A DNA stretch of 64,000 nt from Echeneis naucrates (lineage: Eukaryota; Chordata; Actinopteri; Carangiformes; Echeneidae): positions 12,569,207 to 12,633,206 of the forward strand of contig NC_042532.1 of NCBI RefSeq assembly GCF_900963305.1. The letters run 5' to 3'. Made by a program: the position numbers and the translations under genes. Positions 37,101 through 48,798 of the stretch are shown in pieces. Numbering within the stretch: position 1 is the first letter of the stretch; each line of letters begins with the position of its first letter. The notes below the pieces were generated by a model. The model did not search any database, was not told the DNA's origin, and was given only the letters and a program-made list of their open reading frames with translations.

Positions 37101-40050
37101 TTGATTTTGTTTTGAAGTCTCTCTCACACTCACATTGCCTTTGGAACATATGAACAGTGGCTCAGTTAATACAGTTTTCTGTGTAAGAACTGAGAAACTG
37201 AGAGCGAAAATGTGCAATATGCTCATATTTAAGGCCGTTACTATACTGACTAATAAGCAGTCTTAAAATATTATATAAAGCATTTGTTTTACCCTATTTG
37301 GGACACCCTGTCCAGGTCAAAATAAATCCAAACTGTGTACAAATGCTGTCAGGCACGAAATTAAGATTCATAGTGGTGTGTTCATAATTAGAGACAAATT
37401 TCCCAGTGGTCCATTTGTTTGCACTGTAAACTATTTAGGCAGTTGGACGATGCCTCGCGCTCTGTGTTCAAGGAGAATGTCCGTCTCAATGAAGCACTGA
37501 AATATCACATGAAGGAAGCAGAGGACCTGCAGAAATTGTCAGCATCACTGGCAAAGCAAAATGCCTCGCTGGCATTGGACAAGGTACGTTTGAACCATAA
37601 CACAGCAAACAGCCCCCTCATTATTAGGCACCAGCAGTCCTTGGACAGAGAACATTCACCTCCATAGAGTCATTTCCAATCATTTTAGTTATGAAACACT
37701 TGTCAGATCTGTCCAGAGTATATTTCAGGTGGTTTTTCCCTTGTGTTGTTTACTTGTGCTGACCTTGTGTATTTTCCTTGTGGTCCTACCCTTCCCCCCA
37801 CCTCCTGACTACTACCCAGCCTCTCAGTGGTCAGTGGTTGTGGTGAGTTTCCACTGGTGTATGGGTTCAAATTCAGTGGCTTCTCCTTCACAGGTTTTTG
37901 GCAATGATTCTCTAAAATAAATAAATATTGGGTACATTAATCTTACCGGTGATGATGACAGTCAATCAAGGTAGTAAACCCTCCTTGTTGATGCCTTGGC
38001 CACTCACTCAGCACAGACTTGCACTGAAATTATCATCTTTATGGGTCTGAAATTGAAAGGATTTATAAGTTAAGTTTCAAATCACCCATTTCACCATTAT
38101 ATTCTTCTCTTTGCTGACCTAGAACACGTTTGAGTTGATGGTAAAGAAGAATACAGCTCAGATGGAAGCTCAAAGAAATGAGCTATCCATATTAAGAGCC
38201 AAGGTGGTTTCCTTGGAGCAGGTGCTGAAGTTAAAGGCTGCGGAACCTAAGCAAGAGGAAAAGAAGGAGAACAAGGAGATCCTCATCAGAACACAGGCCA
38301 GCCAGGTAGAGTTGGAGAAGCTTCAGAAGGTGCTCACCATGAGAGAGAGAGAATTAAGGCACATCAAATGGCTATCGAGCACAATTGTGGAGCAGCGCAC
38401 AGAGCTGGAGCAGTTCTTCCATGAATCACTTGCTCAGGTGAAGCAGGAAATAATTGCAGGCAGGCTGAAGTACAAAAAGGAGTCTCTTCAGGCTTATCGC
38501 TGCAAACTGAGAGAGGCCACAGCAGGAAAACTCAAGTTCCCACCAATCCGCACCTTCCATAAAAGCCCCCACAGTACCAACTCTGTCTATTCAGACATGG
38601 AGGCAGCTGCAACGTGGTAGGTCCTCTCATCATCATTTCCCTGACTTGTACAACTGTATGTTTTTGTAATATTAATTCCCGATGTTTATTAGTGCCAAGT
38701 CACCTGCTGCTCTTTCTCATCATGGTTCATCTTCATCCAGCCTATATGTGGAAAGGAAGTCTTGTTATAGCAGAGGTTGATATTTATTTTATTCTGGTTT
38801 TTTTTTTAGGGAATATAAACCAGGCAGCAAAGTTGACATCTCAGAGCTCACTTGGGAGCAACGGGAACAAGTGCTCAGGCTTCTGTTTGCTAAAATGAAT
38901 GGACAAAAGGAGAGGTAATTCAACTCCTCAGTAACTGTTGTTTGACTGAAAAAAACTTGGTCTGGTTGATTCTTCACCACTCATTCACTTCACCCTGGGT
39001 AATTCATTAAAGTCCATTTGTAATTCTCCAAAATGAGCTGAAACTTCTGTATCAATTAACTCTGGAGAACAAAGCGAAGTGACACCGAGCAGTAGTTCAG
39101 GCTGAACCTCACGTGACTCCTCCCTCTTTCTAATGTCTTAAACAGCCATTTTCTCAGCAGAAGAGGATACCATAAAACTTCAGTTAGGCTTCAACCAATT
39201 TTCTTTTCCATCCAGCAGCTTAAAAAGAATGAAGAAAGAGTCTGGGCACAATAGTAAAAATAGGTCCAGCCACAGAGTCGTGTGCTTGGAAACAAACATC
39301 TGGTCACGTCGATTTGCTTTCAGCCTATTGGCCCCTCTTCATGTGCCCTAGCAGTTTATTTATTTTGTTCTTTGAAGACCTGTGGTCAAAGAGCAGATGG
39401 AAAAATGATTTCTATAAGGGATATGCAGGGGATCTGGACATGAAGGGGTATAGCAGGCAAGGCGAGATGTATATTCGTGTTAACGGTGGTCTGGCACCTA
39501 GTCTATCAGGATAACACAGAACATTTGGCAAGTTGGCACTCAGTTATTAGCATCCAAGTCTATTGGTCTCTTGTTGATCCAGAGTCACCCCTTTCCAAGT
39601 GAGTGAAGCCTGAGTGAAGATACACCGTGTGCTAAAACATGATTTGTCACAGAGATCTGCAATTAACTGCAACTCTGCACTTTCCTGATAGAAAAGTCAG
39701 CCACCAACCCACTCTGTCTGCCTGCTCTGAGGAGAAGAGCTTTATTTTACAGTAATGCTTTACAGTGATGCTGCCTGGTAAGACACTAAAGGAATGTACT
39801 ACAAAAAAAGCTGTGCAATTATGAAGCCTGTGCAGATTTACTGGCTCCATGTTTGGCTGAGGAAGTATTGGCTGTGAGAACATTAGTGCCTACATGTGAT
39901 TTATCAAGACAGCCACATTCCAGCATTGCATAATGATGACTGTCTTCCAGAATTAGAGAGGAGAGCTCCCCGGCGACCTTCATCACCCAGGCGCCCGAGT
40001 CCGTTCTGCCCTCGAATCCAAACAGCCTGCCGGATATGCACACCACATGA
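34139..40050 (+). CDS. bbof1: Basal body orientation factor 1 (BBOF1/CCDC176), complete, 11 exons, 516 aa
   Basis: BBOF1 is a coiled-coil protein of motile-cilium basal bodies and axonemes, needed to keep basal bodies aligned in multiciliated cells. Exons: 34139-34182, 34264-34516, 34601-34666, 36173-36316, 36434-36514, 36622-36692, 37439-37583, 38123-38616, 38810-38914, 39216-39263 (tentative) and 39951-40050. The product starts MAKKKAAKAKRAKPGKGKK, then follow long heptad-rich helices (DMERAKADAALWELRLQ, KIKEFQKRKAQMEQELND, ENVRLNEALKYHMKEAEDLQ, LEKLQKVLTMRERELRHIKW). The conserved module DISELTWEQREQVLRLLFAK is in exon 9. The last exon reads EESSPATFITQAPESVLPS and stops at 40048-40050, matching the FITQ segment of the human tail. 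The 48-base exon 10 keeps phase but has a weak donor (AG/GTCCAG); exon 9 could also join exon 11 directly in the same phase. Length is close to the human protein (about 529 aa). Confidence 0.92.
36808..36827. repeat. (TA)n microsatellite in bbof1 intron 6
   Basis: An uninterrupted TA tract of about 20 bases, AT-flanked. No further meaning seen. Confidence 0.85.
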
Positions 40051-40613
40051 CCTCTGTGTGGCTCCTACGTTGCACATCACCCTTTGGATTGTTTGCTTCT
40101 GTGCCCTTCCCACAGAATGTCACCCATGTGTGTATCAGAATACAAAATGATTGCTTGTGGTCATAAATATCTTACCGTGCATACATATTTTGCTTGTGAG
40201 AGCTGTCTTTTCATACATCCGAGTTGTGTCACAACACATTTGAGGTATCATTTCCCTCAATTCAAACAATACTGGCAGAAAAATGTCCCCCACATAAAAC
40301 GCAAGATCTCTAAACAGTTGTTGCATAGTGAGAACAAAATGCCACAACAACCTTGACAACTGTATATTTCAGGAAGTGACATTCCCATACTGCCAAATCT
40401 GCATACAACTTTTCCAATTTTAAAATGTTGGCCAGAGTGGTATTACCTATAAGATTCTGTTTTTATATACTTATTACATACTTTTTATATAAAAATATTA
40501 TGAACCATTCACAGGGAACAAATATGTGCCATGTAAATCTGTTTAGTGCATGGAACAGGCTTATTAGGGTGTTAGGGTTTAACAAACTGCAAAGCAGCAT
40601 TGGAATGGAGTAT
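40051..40613. other. Convergent gap between bbof1 and aldh6a1 3' ends
   Basis: This short AT-rich stretch must contain both 3' UTRs. I see no canonical AATAAA on the plus strand directly after the bbof1 stop, so its transcript end may use a variant signal or overlap the aldh6a1 tail in antisense. Confidence 0.5.
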
Positions 40614-43600
40614 TTAGCGTCCCATCGTAGGCATGGTAACTGCAGGACTTTTCAAGGTGGCATCCTCAGCTTTCCATTGTGAGGTTACAGTTTTGATCTG
40701 TGTGTAGAACTGGATGCCCTAGGCACAAAAAAAAATATTTACGTCAAACTGAGATTGGTAGGTTTGTGCTGTTATTGTTTGGGAGATACCTACTTGTTTT
40801 CCATAGAAGTTCATATCCCCTCTGAAGGAGCCTCTGGAACCAGTGAATGAGAACATGGGCAGTGGAACAGGGATGGGAACATTGACACCGATCTGCAGAA
40901 AACAAGTATTGTCCCTTTCATGTCTGTAAGCGTAAACTTTGTAGGGCAATCCCAGAATCCCAAATTGCTGGTATGAGTAAGATGTGCCTGATGAGAGTTG
41001 TGGTACATCTGTGCTGTTTAAAAAACAAGCTTACATGATCGCAACAAACACAGCTAAATCTGTGGCTTATATTTGCTGTTTTAAAAGCACACCATGCTCT
41101 TATGAAAGGGAAGAAAAACGAAAGAAAACATTTTGTTATGAAGGCGATATAGGCATGGCATGGTTGGTTGACAAGAGTTTGGACACACTAAGGCCTTTTG
41201 GCGAAGGTGCAAGGGGAGGGAAAAAAAAAAAAAAAAAAAGAGGGAAAAGTAGATGTTTGTTGCATCGAGGTTTGGAGAGGAGTATAGCACATGGCCTGCA
41301 CAGCATTCCCCGACATGTGAACAGCAAACACAGGGCATAACTAGGCTCCACGGGCAAACAAACAGGGAAAAGATGGCCATATTTATGCTTTAACAGGATA
41401 CTAGGAATCCCTTCTGAGCTTTATTTAATCTTTTACCTTCTCCAATAATACCTGGAATAATGCTTCTATGTCCCCATGTTTTCATTTAACAGATACATAT
41501 TTGTTGTAGCTATTTGTAGTCTTGACTGGTGAGGAAGTCAAGGGAATGGGGGGTGTGTGCATTTAGGGTCAGGGGCAAACAAGGCTATACTTGACATGGA
41601 AAATCTTTTTTTTTTGTTTCTTTTTTTGTTTTTTTAAGAGGGCTGCGGTTTTCAAACAAAAATGTGATGTGCTCCCTGCTACAGAAGCTGTATAGACTTG
41701 ACAGAGGGATGTGAATGTCTCCTTTCACCTGAATCAGAGGAACACATTTGGAGACTGCAGCCACTCACCTGGCCCACGTCCACATTGTGAGTGAATTTGC
41801 GTGCAGTGGCGCCGTTTGTGGTGAAGATAGCTGTCCCGTTGCCATAGGGGTTCTTGTTAATCAAACTGATGGCATCATCCAGGGTGTCTGCCTCGAGAAC
41901 AACCAACACAGGCCCAAAGATTTCTTCAGTGTAGCACTTCATCTTCGGCTGCGGGAGCACAGAGGTTAACGCTCGCTGGTTTCTTCTTATGCTACTCTGA
42001 TGGAAACAGTTATTGAGTGCATGAAATACTAGAACCACATACTGTGACGCTGCCAATGATGGTAGGAGCTACAAAGTTGCCATTCTCATAACCCTTAACT
42101 TTAACATTTCGGCCATCAAGGAGCAGCTTCGCTCCCTCGTCCACACCGCTCTGGATCAGACTGCAGACTCTCTCCTTGGCCTGAGGAGAGATCAGAGGCC
42201 CCACATCTGCACCAGGCTGGTCTCCTAGTGGGGCCCCAGAAACAACAAGCTATAAGGTTACATGCTGTGGCAGTCGCATCATGTGAGCACATCAAGGGCA
42301 CTGACACCCAAATAGCCAGGCTGAGGAGAACCCAAAGGCACTCCCTCAAAAATGGATACTTATGGGTTTCCTGTGTACTAAACAAATTAGCGAACAAGGA
42401 GAATCATTCTCTATTTTGCTTCACTTCAGTTTTTCTTCTCAAAAGATTTGATGTTCACAACCGCTATTTAGGTCTAGTCCGCAGATCTGGCCACAAATTT
42501 GCAGCATGGCTGACTCAACAAGCCCAGCTGACTCCGATTTGAATTTACAACAGAGTAAAAGCCGAGAGGTGTGGTTATGGCGGCGTGGGTGGCCCCCAGA
42601 TGACTATACCAAAGGTCCTCGAGGGGAGAAGGGGTTTTGAGAGGCAGGGGTGAAGGGTGCGGTTGACGGGGCGCAGCACCTGCATTCACACGCAGATTCT
42701 TGGAACGCTCCACCAGCTCCGGCAGCCAGTCCCTTGCCTGGCCTACCAGGATGGCTGTGGACAGAGCCATGCAGCGCTGTCCTGCTGCCCCGAACGCTGC
42801 ACCAACGAGCTGGTTCAGAGTGTTCTCTTTGTTGGCATCAGGCATCACCACACCATGGTTCTTGGCTCCCTACAGGACATAAGAAGTGGTTAGCCTTCTG
42901 CAGCTTGATCTCTACTTTACTGAATGACTTTGTGACAGGTCAGAACGCAAAATAAGGGAATTAGAACAAAATGTTAACAGACTAAATTTGTTTCGTATTT
43001 TAGTCCATTTGAGAAATGCATAAAATTATCTAAAAACTAGATGGAAAACTGGAAAAAAAAAAAAAATTAAATCACACTGGATCTCCAGCAGCGACAGTGT
43101 TGTCTGTTTTGCATCTTCGATTTTCAACCACAGCGATCACAACAATCTGCAGACCAATGCCGCCACCTGCTGGACACTTACAGTGAGCTGCAGTCAAACT
43201 GTTTTATCACTTCATACTCACCATGTTTGACTGGACCCTCTTGCCATTTTTAGAGCCCCTCTCATAAATGTACTCCCCAGCTTGATTCGAACCAACAAAA
43301 CTTATTGCCTTGATTTCTGGATGGTCACAGATGAAATTCACAGCTGTGGCAGAACGACAAAGAAATGTATTAAGGTAAATGACTTTCGTCGACCACAGAA
43401 ATTAATAGCCACTGATGTGTAAATTATTGTGTAGCAACGCATTATAAAAGGAAATCATGCAACTAACCCTACAAATGCAATACTTAACAACTGTCAGCAT
43501 TATGGATTGTTGAAGAATGCTGAAATGAACTTCCTCTTTCATACCATGATGAAGTAAACTTTCACTACATTTAGAGACAAATTCTTATCTCCTGGCAAAA

Positions 43601-46304
43601 TGCAAAAGTAAGCATTCCTCTTTTTTGACAGATTTTGACATTGCTTACCCTGAAAAGTGTGGCTGATTTTTTATTTTTTTTTTAAGATGGATAAAGAAAT
43701 ATCTTCCTTTTACCTCTGTGGTATAACTTTTTAAATTAGTCGGTTGACTTTGCTGTCACAAAAAGAAGGAAAGCACTTAATACTTAGATTAGACATGCTG
43801 CATTCAGTAAATGAGAGGTAGTTAAAAAAAAAAAAAAAAAAATCACTGAATAAATTAACCATTTACAAAACAGTAACAGATCATTTTGTGTCAGCCAAGT
43901 AACTACCTAGTTGGCTTTTTCAGATTCTTCTTTATCTCCTTGAAATCATACAGTTACATCTCATACTGCCTTGCAGCTACACCTATGAGTAGGCCACAGA
44001 TGTGTGTATATTCTGACATGCTCGGGCCGAAGGTAACAGAGATCAGTTCTGACCGGCATGTTGGCCGTGGATCACGTTGAGTGTCCCATCTGGTGCACCA
44101 GAATCCTGCAGCATCTTGGCCAGCAGCATGGCACAGGTTGGCACTCGCTCTGAAGGCTTCAGAAGGTAGGTGTTGCCACACACCATGGCCATAGGGAACA
44201 TCCACAGAGGGATCATGGCGGGGAAGTTGAAGGGGGCAATGCCGGCACACACCCCAAGGGGGAGGCGGAAGGTGTAGGTGTCCATGTCCTTGGTGAGGGA
44301 GGGGAGGGTTTCACCAAGCATCAGAGAGGTGACGCTACAGGCATGCTCCACAACCTCTGCAGCCAAAGACACAAAGTGCACAACATGTTTGGCTCATGCA
44401 ACCTTTGCAGATGTGTCAAACTGTAGTAATCCTCCTATTTCGAGAAAAAAAATAATGACAGCTGAAACAAAATGTGCAATAATTGCACTGCAGCAGCAAT
44501 GTAGCGCTCATGGCCAAAGGGCTCATGAAGTAAGATGACCTTTGTTCTGGATTACTGCGATACATAAAAGCATAATTCATTGACCATTGTTCCAACCACA
44601 GAGTGTACATTACATGCAAACATTTACCTATATCCTTTGTTAACGTGTCACTATGGTCGAGATGAGTGACTTTAACTTACGCAATCCCCTGAACACATCC
44701 CCTTCTGCATCTGCAAGGGTCTTCCCCTGTTCAACTGTGATGGCCTTAGCAAGTTCTTTCTGAAACAGAGCCATCCACATCCTCCGTGTTCACCTTCAAG
44801 TTTGACATCAACTGGATCTATAAACTTGTATCAAATATAAACAGCAGGCTCTGAAGCCATGTTGAATTATTATTCAACATCACTCATTAAATATCAACTT
44901 GAGCAGCGCTGAGAAGGGTTTTTCAGTTGCACCTTCCACTTTCTGACTGTTTGACTTACAATGTTGTCCTTGATAAGCTGCTGATAGCGGAGAAAGACCT
45001 GCTGTCGAGCCAAGATGGACGTCTCAGACCATGAGCGAAAGGCTCGGGAGCACGAGTTCACTGCAGCCACCATCTCTTCTTGCGTGGCTTTGGGTACACG
45101 ACTGATAACCTCATTGGTGGCCTACAGAAGGGTTAGGGTTAAAAAAAAAGGTGTGCCCATCAGGGGGATTCAGTTTACGACATCAATGCTGATGAGATTA
45201 TATGTTTTTAAATGATCGGGGGGCTGTTTTAACCTAATAAAAGTTAGGTAATAACTTCAGCAGATGATTGGCTGAGACCTGTGGACTTTTATACACTTAG
45301 AGGTCAAAAATCATTAGAAATACATAACAGATTTCCACATGAAACACCTGTGTAAGTGTTTCTCATTGACTTGCAATGACAGACATTCAGTTATTACTTG
45401 GTGTTATGTGTTTTGTTTTTGTTTTTTCAATCATCCATCAACACCACTACATTAAAACTTTATAGGCAATATACCAAACCACAAATTTTAGAGTGGCAAG
45501 AGTCTGCAAGAATCAGCTTTATGATGTTGAATCACTGAAACCAGTTTAAGAGATCAGGAACTGTCATTCATCTTTAGGTAACAGGTGAAGCCTGAAACAT
45601 GTCAGTGTCGTACCATACAGGAATATACCAGAAACACTAGATGTGCAGTTCAAAAGTGAAAGGAACGAGGGCTGCTCATTGACCCTGGTGAAGGTGAATA
45701 CTTACAGGATTGTGAATATTCAGCCATTCAGAAGTCTTGGATTCAACACACTTCCCATCAATGAAGAGCTTTGTGGTGGGCTGCAAGGAGAGACCGTAAC
45801 ACATATCTCTAAGTATCCATCTACTATATGTAATGTAGACTGTAACAGAGGGCTGACAGTGTGCATTGTTCCAACTCACCACTGAGGAGGAGTAACACAT
45901 GCGGCCAACGCTCAGTGGCACCTAAGAGAAGACACAGCCAGATCTCTGAAATCATCCAACGAACCCTGAAGCTGCAGCTTTGGTTCACCTATTTTATAAA
46001 AACGTTTGTTGCACAGAACCAGTTCTTTCCAGCTGCAGCTTAAAGGCCCACAAGATTAATGAGAAAATACAGTCTTGAGTTCTGAAGGGGCTTGAGGAGG
46101 ACAAAGTCAAACGGGCTGCAGTGGACTGCAAGAACGACTGCATGTAGAGTTGATCTACTGAAGTTACTGCCATCTCACACTTTGTAAACAATGTCAGCTG
46201 TCAGACTCGCCTGTGTCGTTTGCAAGTGTGCACAGTTTGAAGTTTTGGAAACTTCCAAATCTTACCTTGGTCCTTAGCACCGATCTTAATGCTGTTGACG
46301 CCAT
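40614..46304 (-). CDS. aldh6a1: Methylmalonate-semialdehyde dehydrogenase (acylating), mitochondrial, 12 exons, 525 aa
   Basis: ALDH6A1 converts methylmalonate and malonate semialdehydes to propionyl- and acetyl-CoA in the mitochondrial matrix, at the ends of valine and pyrimidine breakdown; it is the CoA-dependent member of the ALDH superfamily. Coding exons (minus): 46304-46266, 45921-45880, 45780-45706, 45121-44960, 44759-44681, 44356-44054, 43343-43222, 42869-42680, 42224-42043, 41948-41769, 40892-40794 and 40718-40614; 525 residues (human 535). The start [20 protein letters not shown] gives an Arg-rich, acid-free presequence. Markers: [75 protein letters not shown]; the catalytic cysteine C307 in [12 protein letters not shown], which aligns with human C317; [30 protein letters not shown]. 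The end is [10 protein letters not shown]. All phases agree and no lesion is seen. It is divergent from gstz1. Confidence 0.97.
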
Positions 46305-46974
46305 GTTGGAAATGTTTAATGGAGCTGGGTCACCTAGGGCTGACCAGCTCGGTAAAAAGGACGTGAGTAGCAGAAGATAACATTCAGCTGACTGCCACAT
46401 CAAGTATCACCGGTGGGCGGGCTCCGAGCAAAACGTCGGCCTGCTATTGGCTACCCGCTCGCACTTGGCCTGAGTTACGCCTCCTAATTGGTCCGCTGCA
46501 GATGCCTCCTATCCAATCAGTAGTTGTATTTTTATATAATCCCGCGCCAACCACAGAAACTCCACCAACCATTGGATGAAAAAAAAAAGGAAGTTATGCA
46601 AGCAGGAGCTGAACTGTGACCGAGAGCTGGACTCGGCTGTAGTCGATGACTCCTTTAACCACCTCACAAATAAAAGTCAACGCAACCACAACGATGCACA
46701 TGTCCTTAGTTTGCCTCGCCAAGGTACACTTTTATCACTGTTAGCTGTGTGTGTGTGTGTGTGCGTGTGCGCGCGCGCACGCGTCCGCACATGTGGACGC
46801 GCACTAGGCCGCTAATATGAACCATACGAAAGCCGAAATGCTGCTTAGTCATGGACCAAAGAGTAGGTAGGAGGGAGTGTTGCGGCCCGTCCTATTGGCT
46901 GCTGGGGGATGTGGTACAAGTTTGCAGAAAAAACCGATTGCATTAGTCAAGTCGGAGGAGAACCAGAACCAGAC
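46305..46974. promoter_or_regulatory. Divergent aldh6a1/gstz1 promoter with five CCAAT boxes
   Basis: Only 670 bases separate the two start codons. Five CCAAT pentamers on either strand are visible: ATTGG at 46446-46450, 46487-46491, 46571-46575 and 46894-46898, and CCAAT at 46513-46517. The first four lie within 130 bases, and the flanks of the first and last are alike (CTATTGGCT). NF-Y binds such boxes and clustered copies typify bidirectional promoters. A GT/GC alternating tract lies at 46748-46780. No strong TATA box is seen apart from TTTTATATAA near 46531. Confidence 0.7.
46748..46780. repeat. (GT)n(GC)n alternating purine-pyrimidine tract
   Basis: GT dinucleotides run into GC dinucleotides, an alternating purine-pyrimidine composition that can adopt left-handed DNA. 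It lies inside the aldh6a1/gstz1 divergent promoter, about 200 bases upstream of the gstz1 start. Confidence 0.85.
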
Positions 46975-48418
46975 ATGGCAACCCAAACCAAGGTGAAGCA
47001 GCAGACATGAAGCGGTGACTGTGTCAGGGTTTTGAATAAGGACTGACTGTTTTCTGTGTTGGCTTTCTGTTTACAGCCTGTTCTGTATGGATACTTCAGA
47101 AGCTCCTGCTCCTGGAGGGTTCGCATCGGTAAGTCATCCACTGAGTCAGCTTGTGTTTAAATTGTTCAAACATCTTCATGTCAGTAAGATGGTCATTTAC
47201 TTTTTGTGGTCCAGCCTTTGCTCTGAAAGGGGTTGAATATGACCAGGTTCCAGTCAACCTCATCAAAGATGGAGGTCAGCAGGTATAAGGCAATCATTCA
47301 CAGCTATGACACGCTCTGCAATTCTACTATTCTAGTATTTGTTGTACAAGATGAAATATGTGAACACATATCAGCTATTAATGCTAGTTTGAATAGTCTT
47401 ACTATTGCTCCTCCTGTTCTCAAGCTTACAGAACAGTACAAAACACGAAACCCCATGCAACAAGTTCCTGCAGTGGAAGTGGACGGCGTCACACTTTCCC
47501 AATCAGTGAGTCCTTTAAATCTTCACCCACACTATCCTAAAATTGCAGTTGCACTGCAAGATAACTAAAAGACAATGTTTCTACTTACACAGCTGGCAGT
47601 GATCCAGTACATCGATGAGACCAGACCAGGACCACGACTCCTTCCAGCAGACCCAAAGAAACGTGCCCAGGTTCGGATGATAAGTGATCTCATCGCCTCT
47701 GGGATACAGCCGCTGCAGGTGAGTAATTACGACAGACAGGTCAGGTGGCGTCTCTATAGTTTTGTAGTTTTAGGTGTGAATTCACAGTTTAATCCTGTAT
47801 GCTTCAGAACTTGTACGTGATCCAGAAAATCGGAGCAGAGAAGGTGCAGTGGGCTCAGCACTTCATCGATCGGGGTTTTCAAGGTTGGTGTGATATCATT
47901 TCCAAAACACATCGCAAATTTCAAGTTCATCTCTGAACCTTTTTGTTTGTTTGTTTTGGGTTTTTGTCGTCCAGCTCTCGAATCCATTTTAAAGCAAACA
48001 TCAGGAAAGTACTGTGTAGGTGATGAGGTGAGAGCTTAGTCATCATGTTTAAGTGCAACAACGTGGCTCACAGCAGACACTCCTAATGTTTTACATTTCA
48101 TACCTTTTAGATATCCATGGCAGACATCTGTTTGGTTCCTCAAGTCTACAATGCAGAGAGGTGAGGTCACTGAGCAGGAAAAAGCATAGATAACCTTATG
48201 TTATGTGTTCACATGTCATTCTGCTGGACTCTGTTCAACCTTAAAAACTCTATACTGAAAAAAATGACCCCTTCATGTCTAACCTCTACAGGTTCAAGGT
48301 GGATGTCGGCCAGTATCCAACTATCAAAAGACTAAATCAGACCTTACTTGAGATTGAGGCTTTTAAAGTGAGCCACCCGTCTTGCCAACCAGACACACCT
48401 GCTGAGTTGCGCACATAG
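46975..48418 (+). CDS. gstz1: Maleylacetoacetate isomerase / glutathione S-transferase zeta 1, 9 exons, 216 aa
   Basis: GSTZ1 uses glutathione to isomerise maleylacetoacetate to fumarylacetoacetate, the penultimate step of phenylalanine/tyrosine breakdown, in cytosol and mitochondria. Exons: 46975-46992, 47077-47128, 47215-47282, 47425-47505, 47593-47718, 47808-47883, 47975-48027, 48111-48160 and 48292-48418. They join in phase to 216 residues, exactly the human length. The zeta-class active-site motif [10 protein letters not shown] is at residues 15-24. The thioredoxin-fold domain continues through [23 protein letters not shown] and LSQS. The helical domain carries [29 protein letters not shown] and [23 protein letters not shown]. 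The C terminus is [15 protein letters not shown] poly(A) signal AATAAA is at 48455-48460. No defect is seen. Confidence 0.97.
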
Positions 48419-48454
48419 AATAACAGCTTGTCATGCAACATTCATACATTCTTT

Positions 48455-48460
48455 AATAAA
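48455..48460 (+). terminator. gstz1 polyadenylation signal AATAAA
   Basis: A canonical hexamer lies 37 bases after the gstz1 stop codon, so the 3' UTR is very short. The next gene is convergent, with its stop at 48799. Confidence 0.8.
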
Positions 48461-48798
48461 TTGCTTTTAAAAAATTAATCTGTTTTGATCACGTTTTAAT
48501 CACTTTAAGGAATATGGAGACTGAGTTTATAACATTTATTTGCATTTGGTAAAAATATAAATTTTATCCATTTTACTTTACTTTACAGGTCACATTAATG
48601 TGTAAAACATGAACATCTGAGATGTGTTTCAAAAGCACAAAACACTTTCAGAGTATTGGCTGTATGGTGGAGGCATGGATGGTTTTTGACCGATGTGTAT
48701 ATAGAGCAAAACAATTTCACAAGTAAAATAGGTTAAGGACTCAAGATAACTGCACTTGGAGAGTCCACATCATAGCATCATCTTAGATTGTTCTGCAG

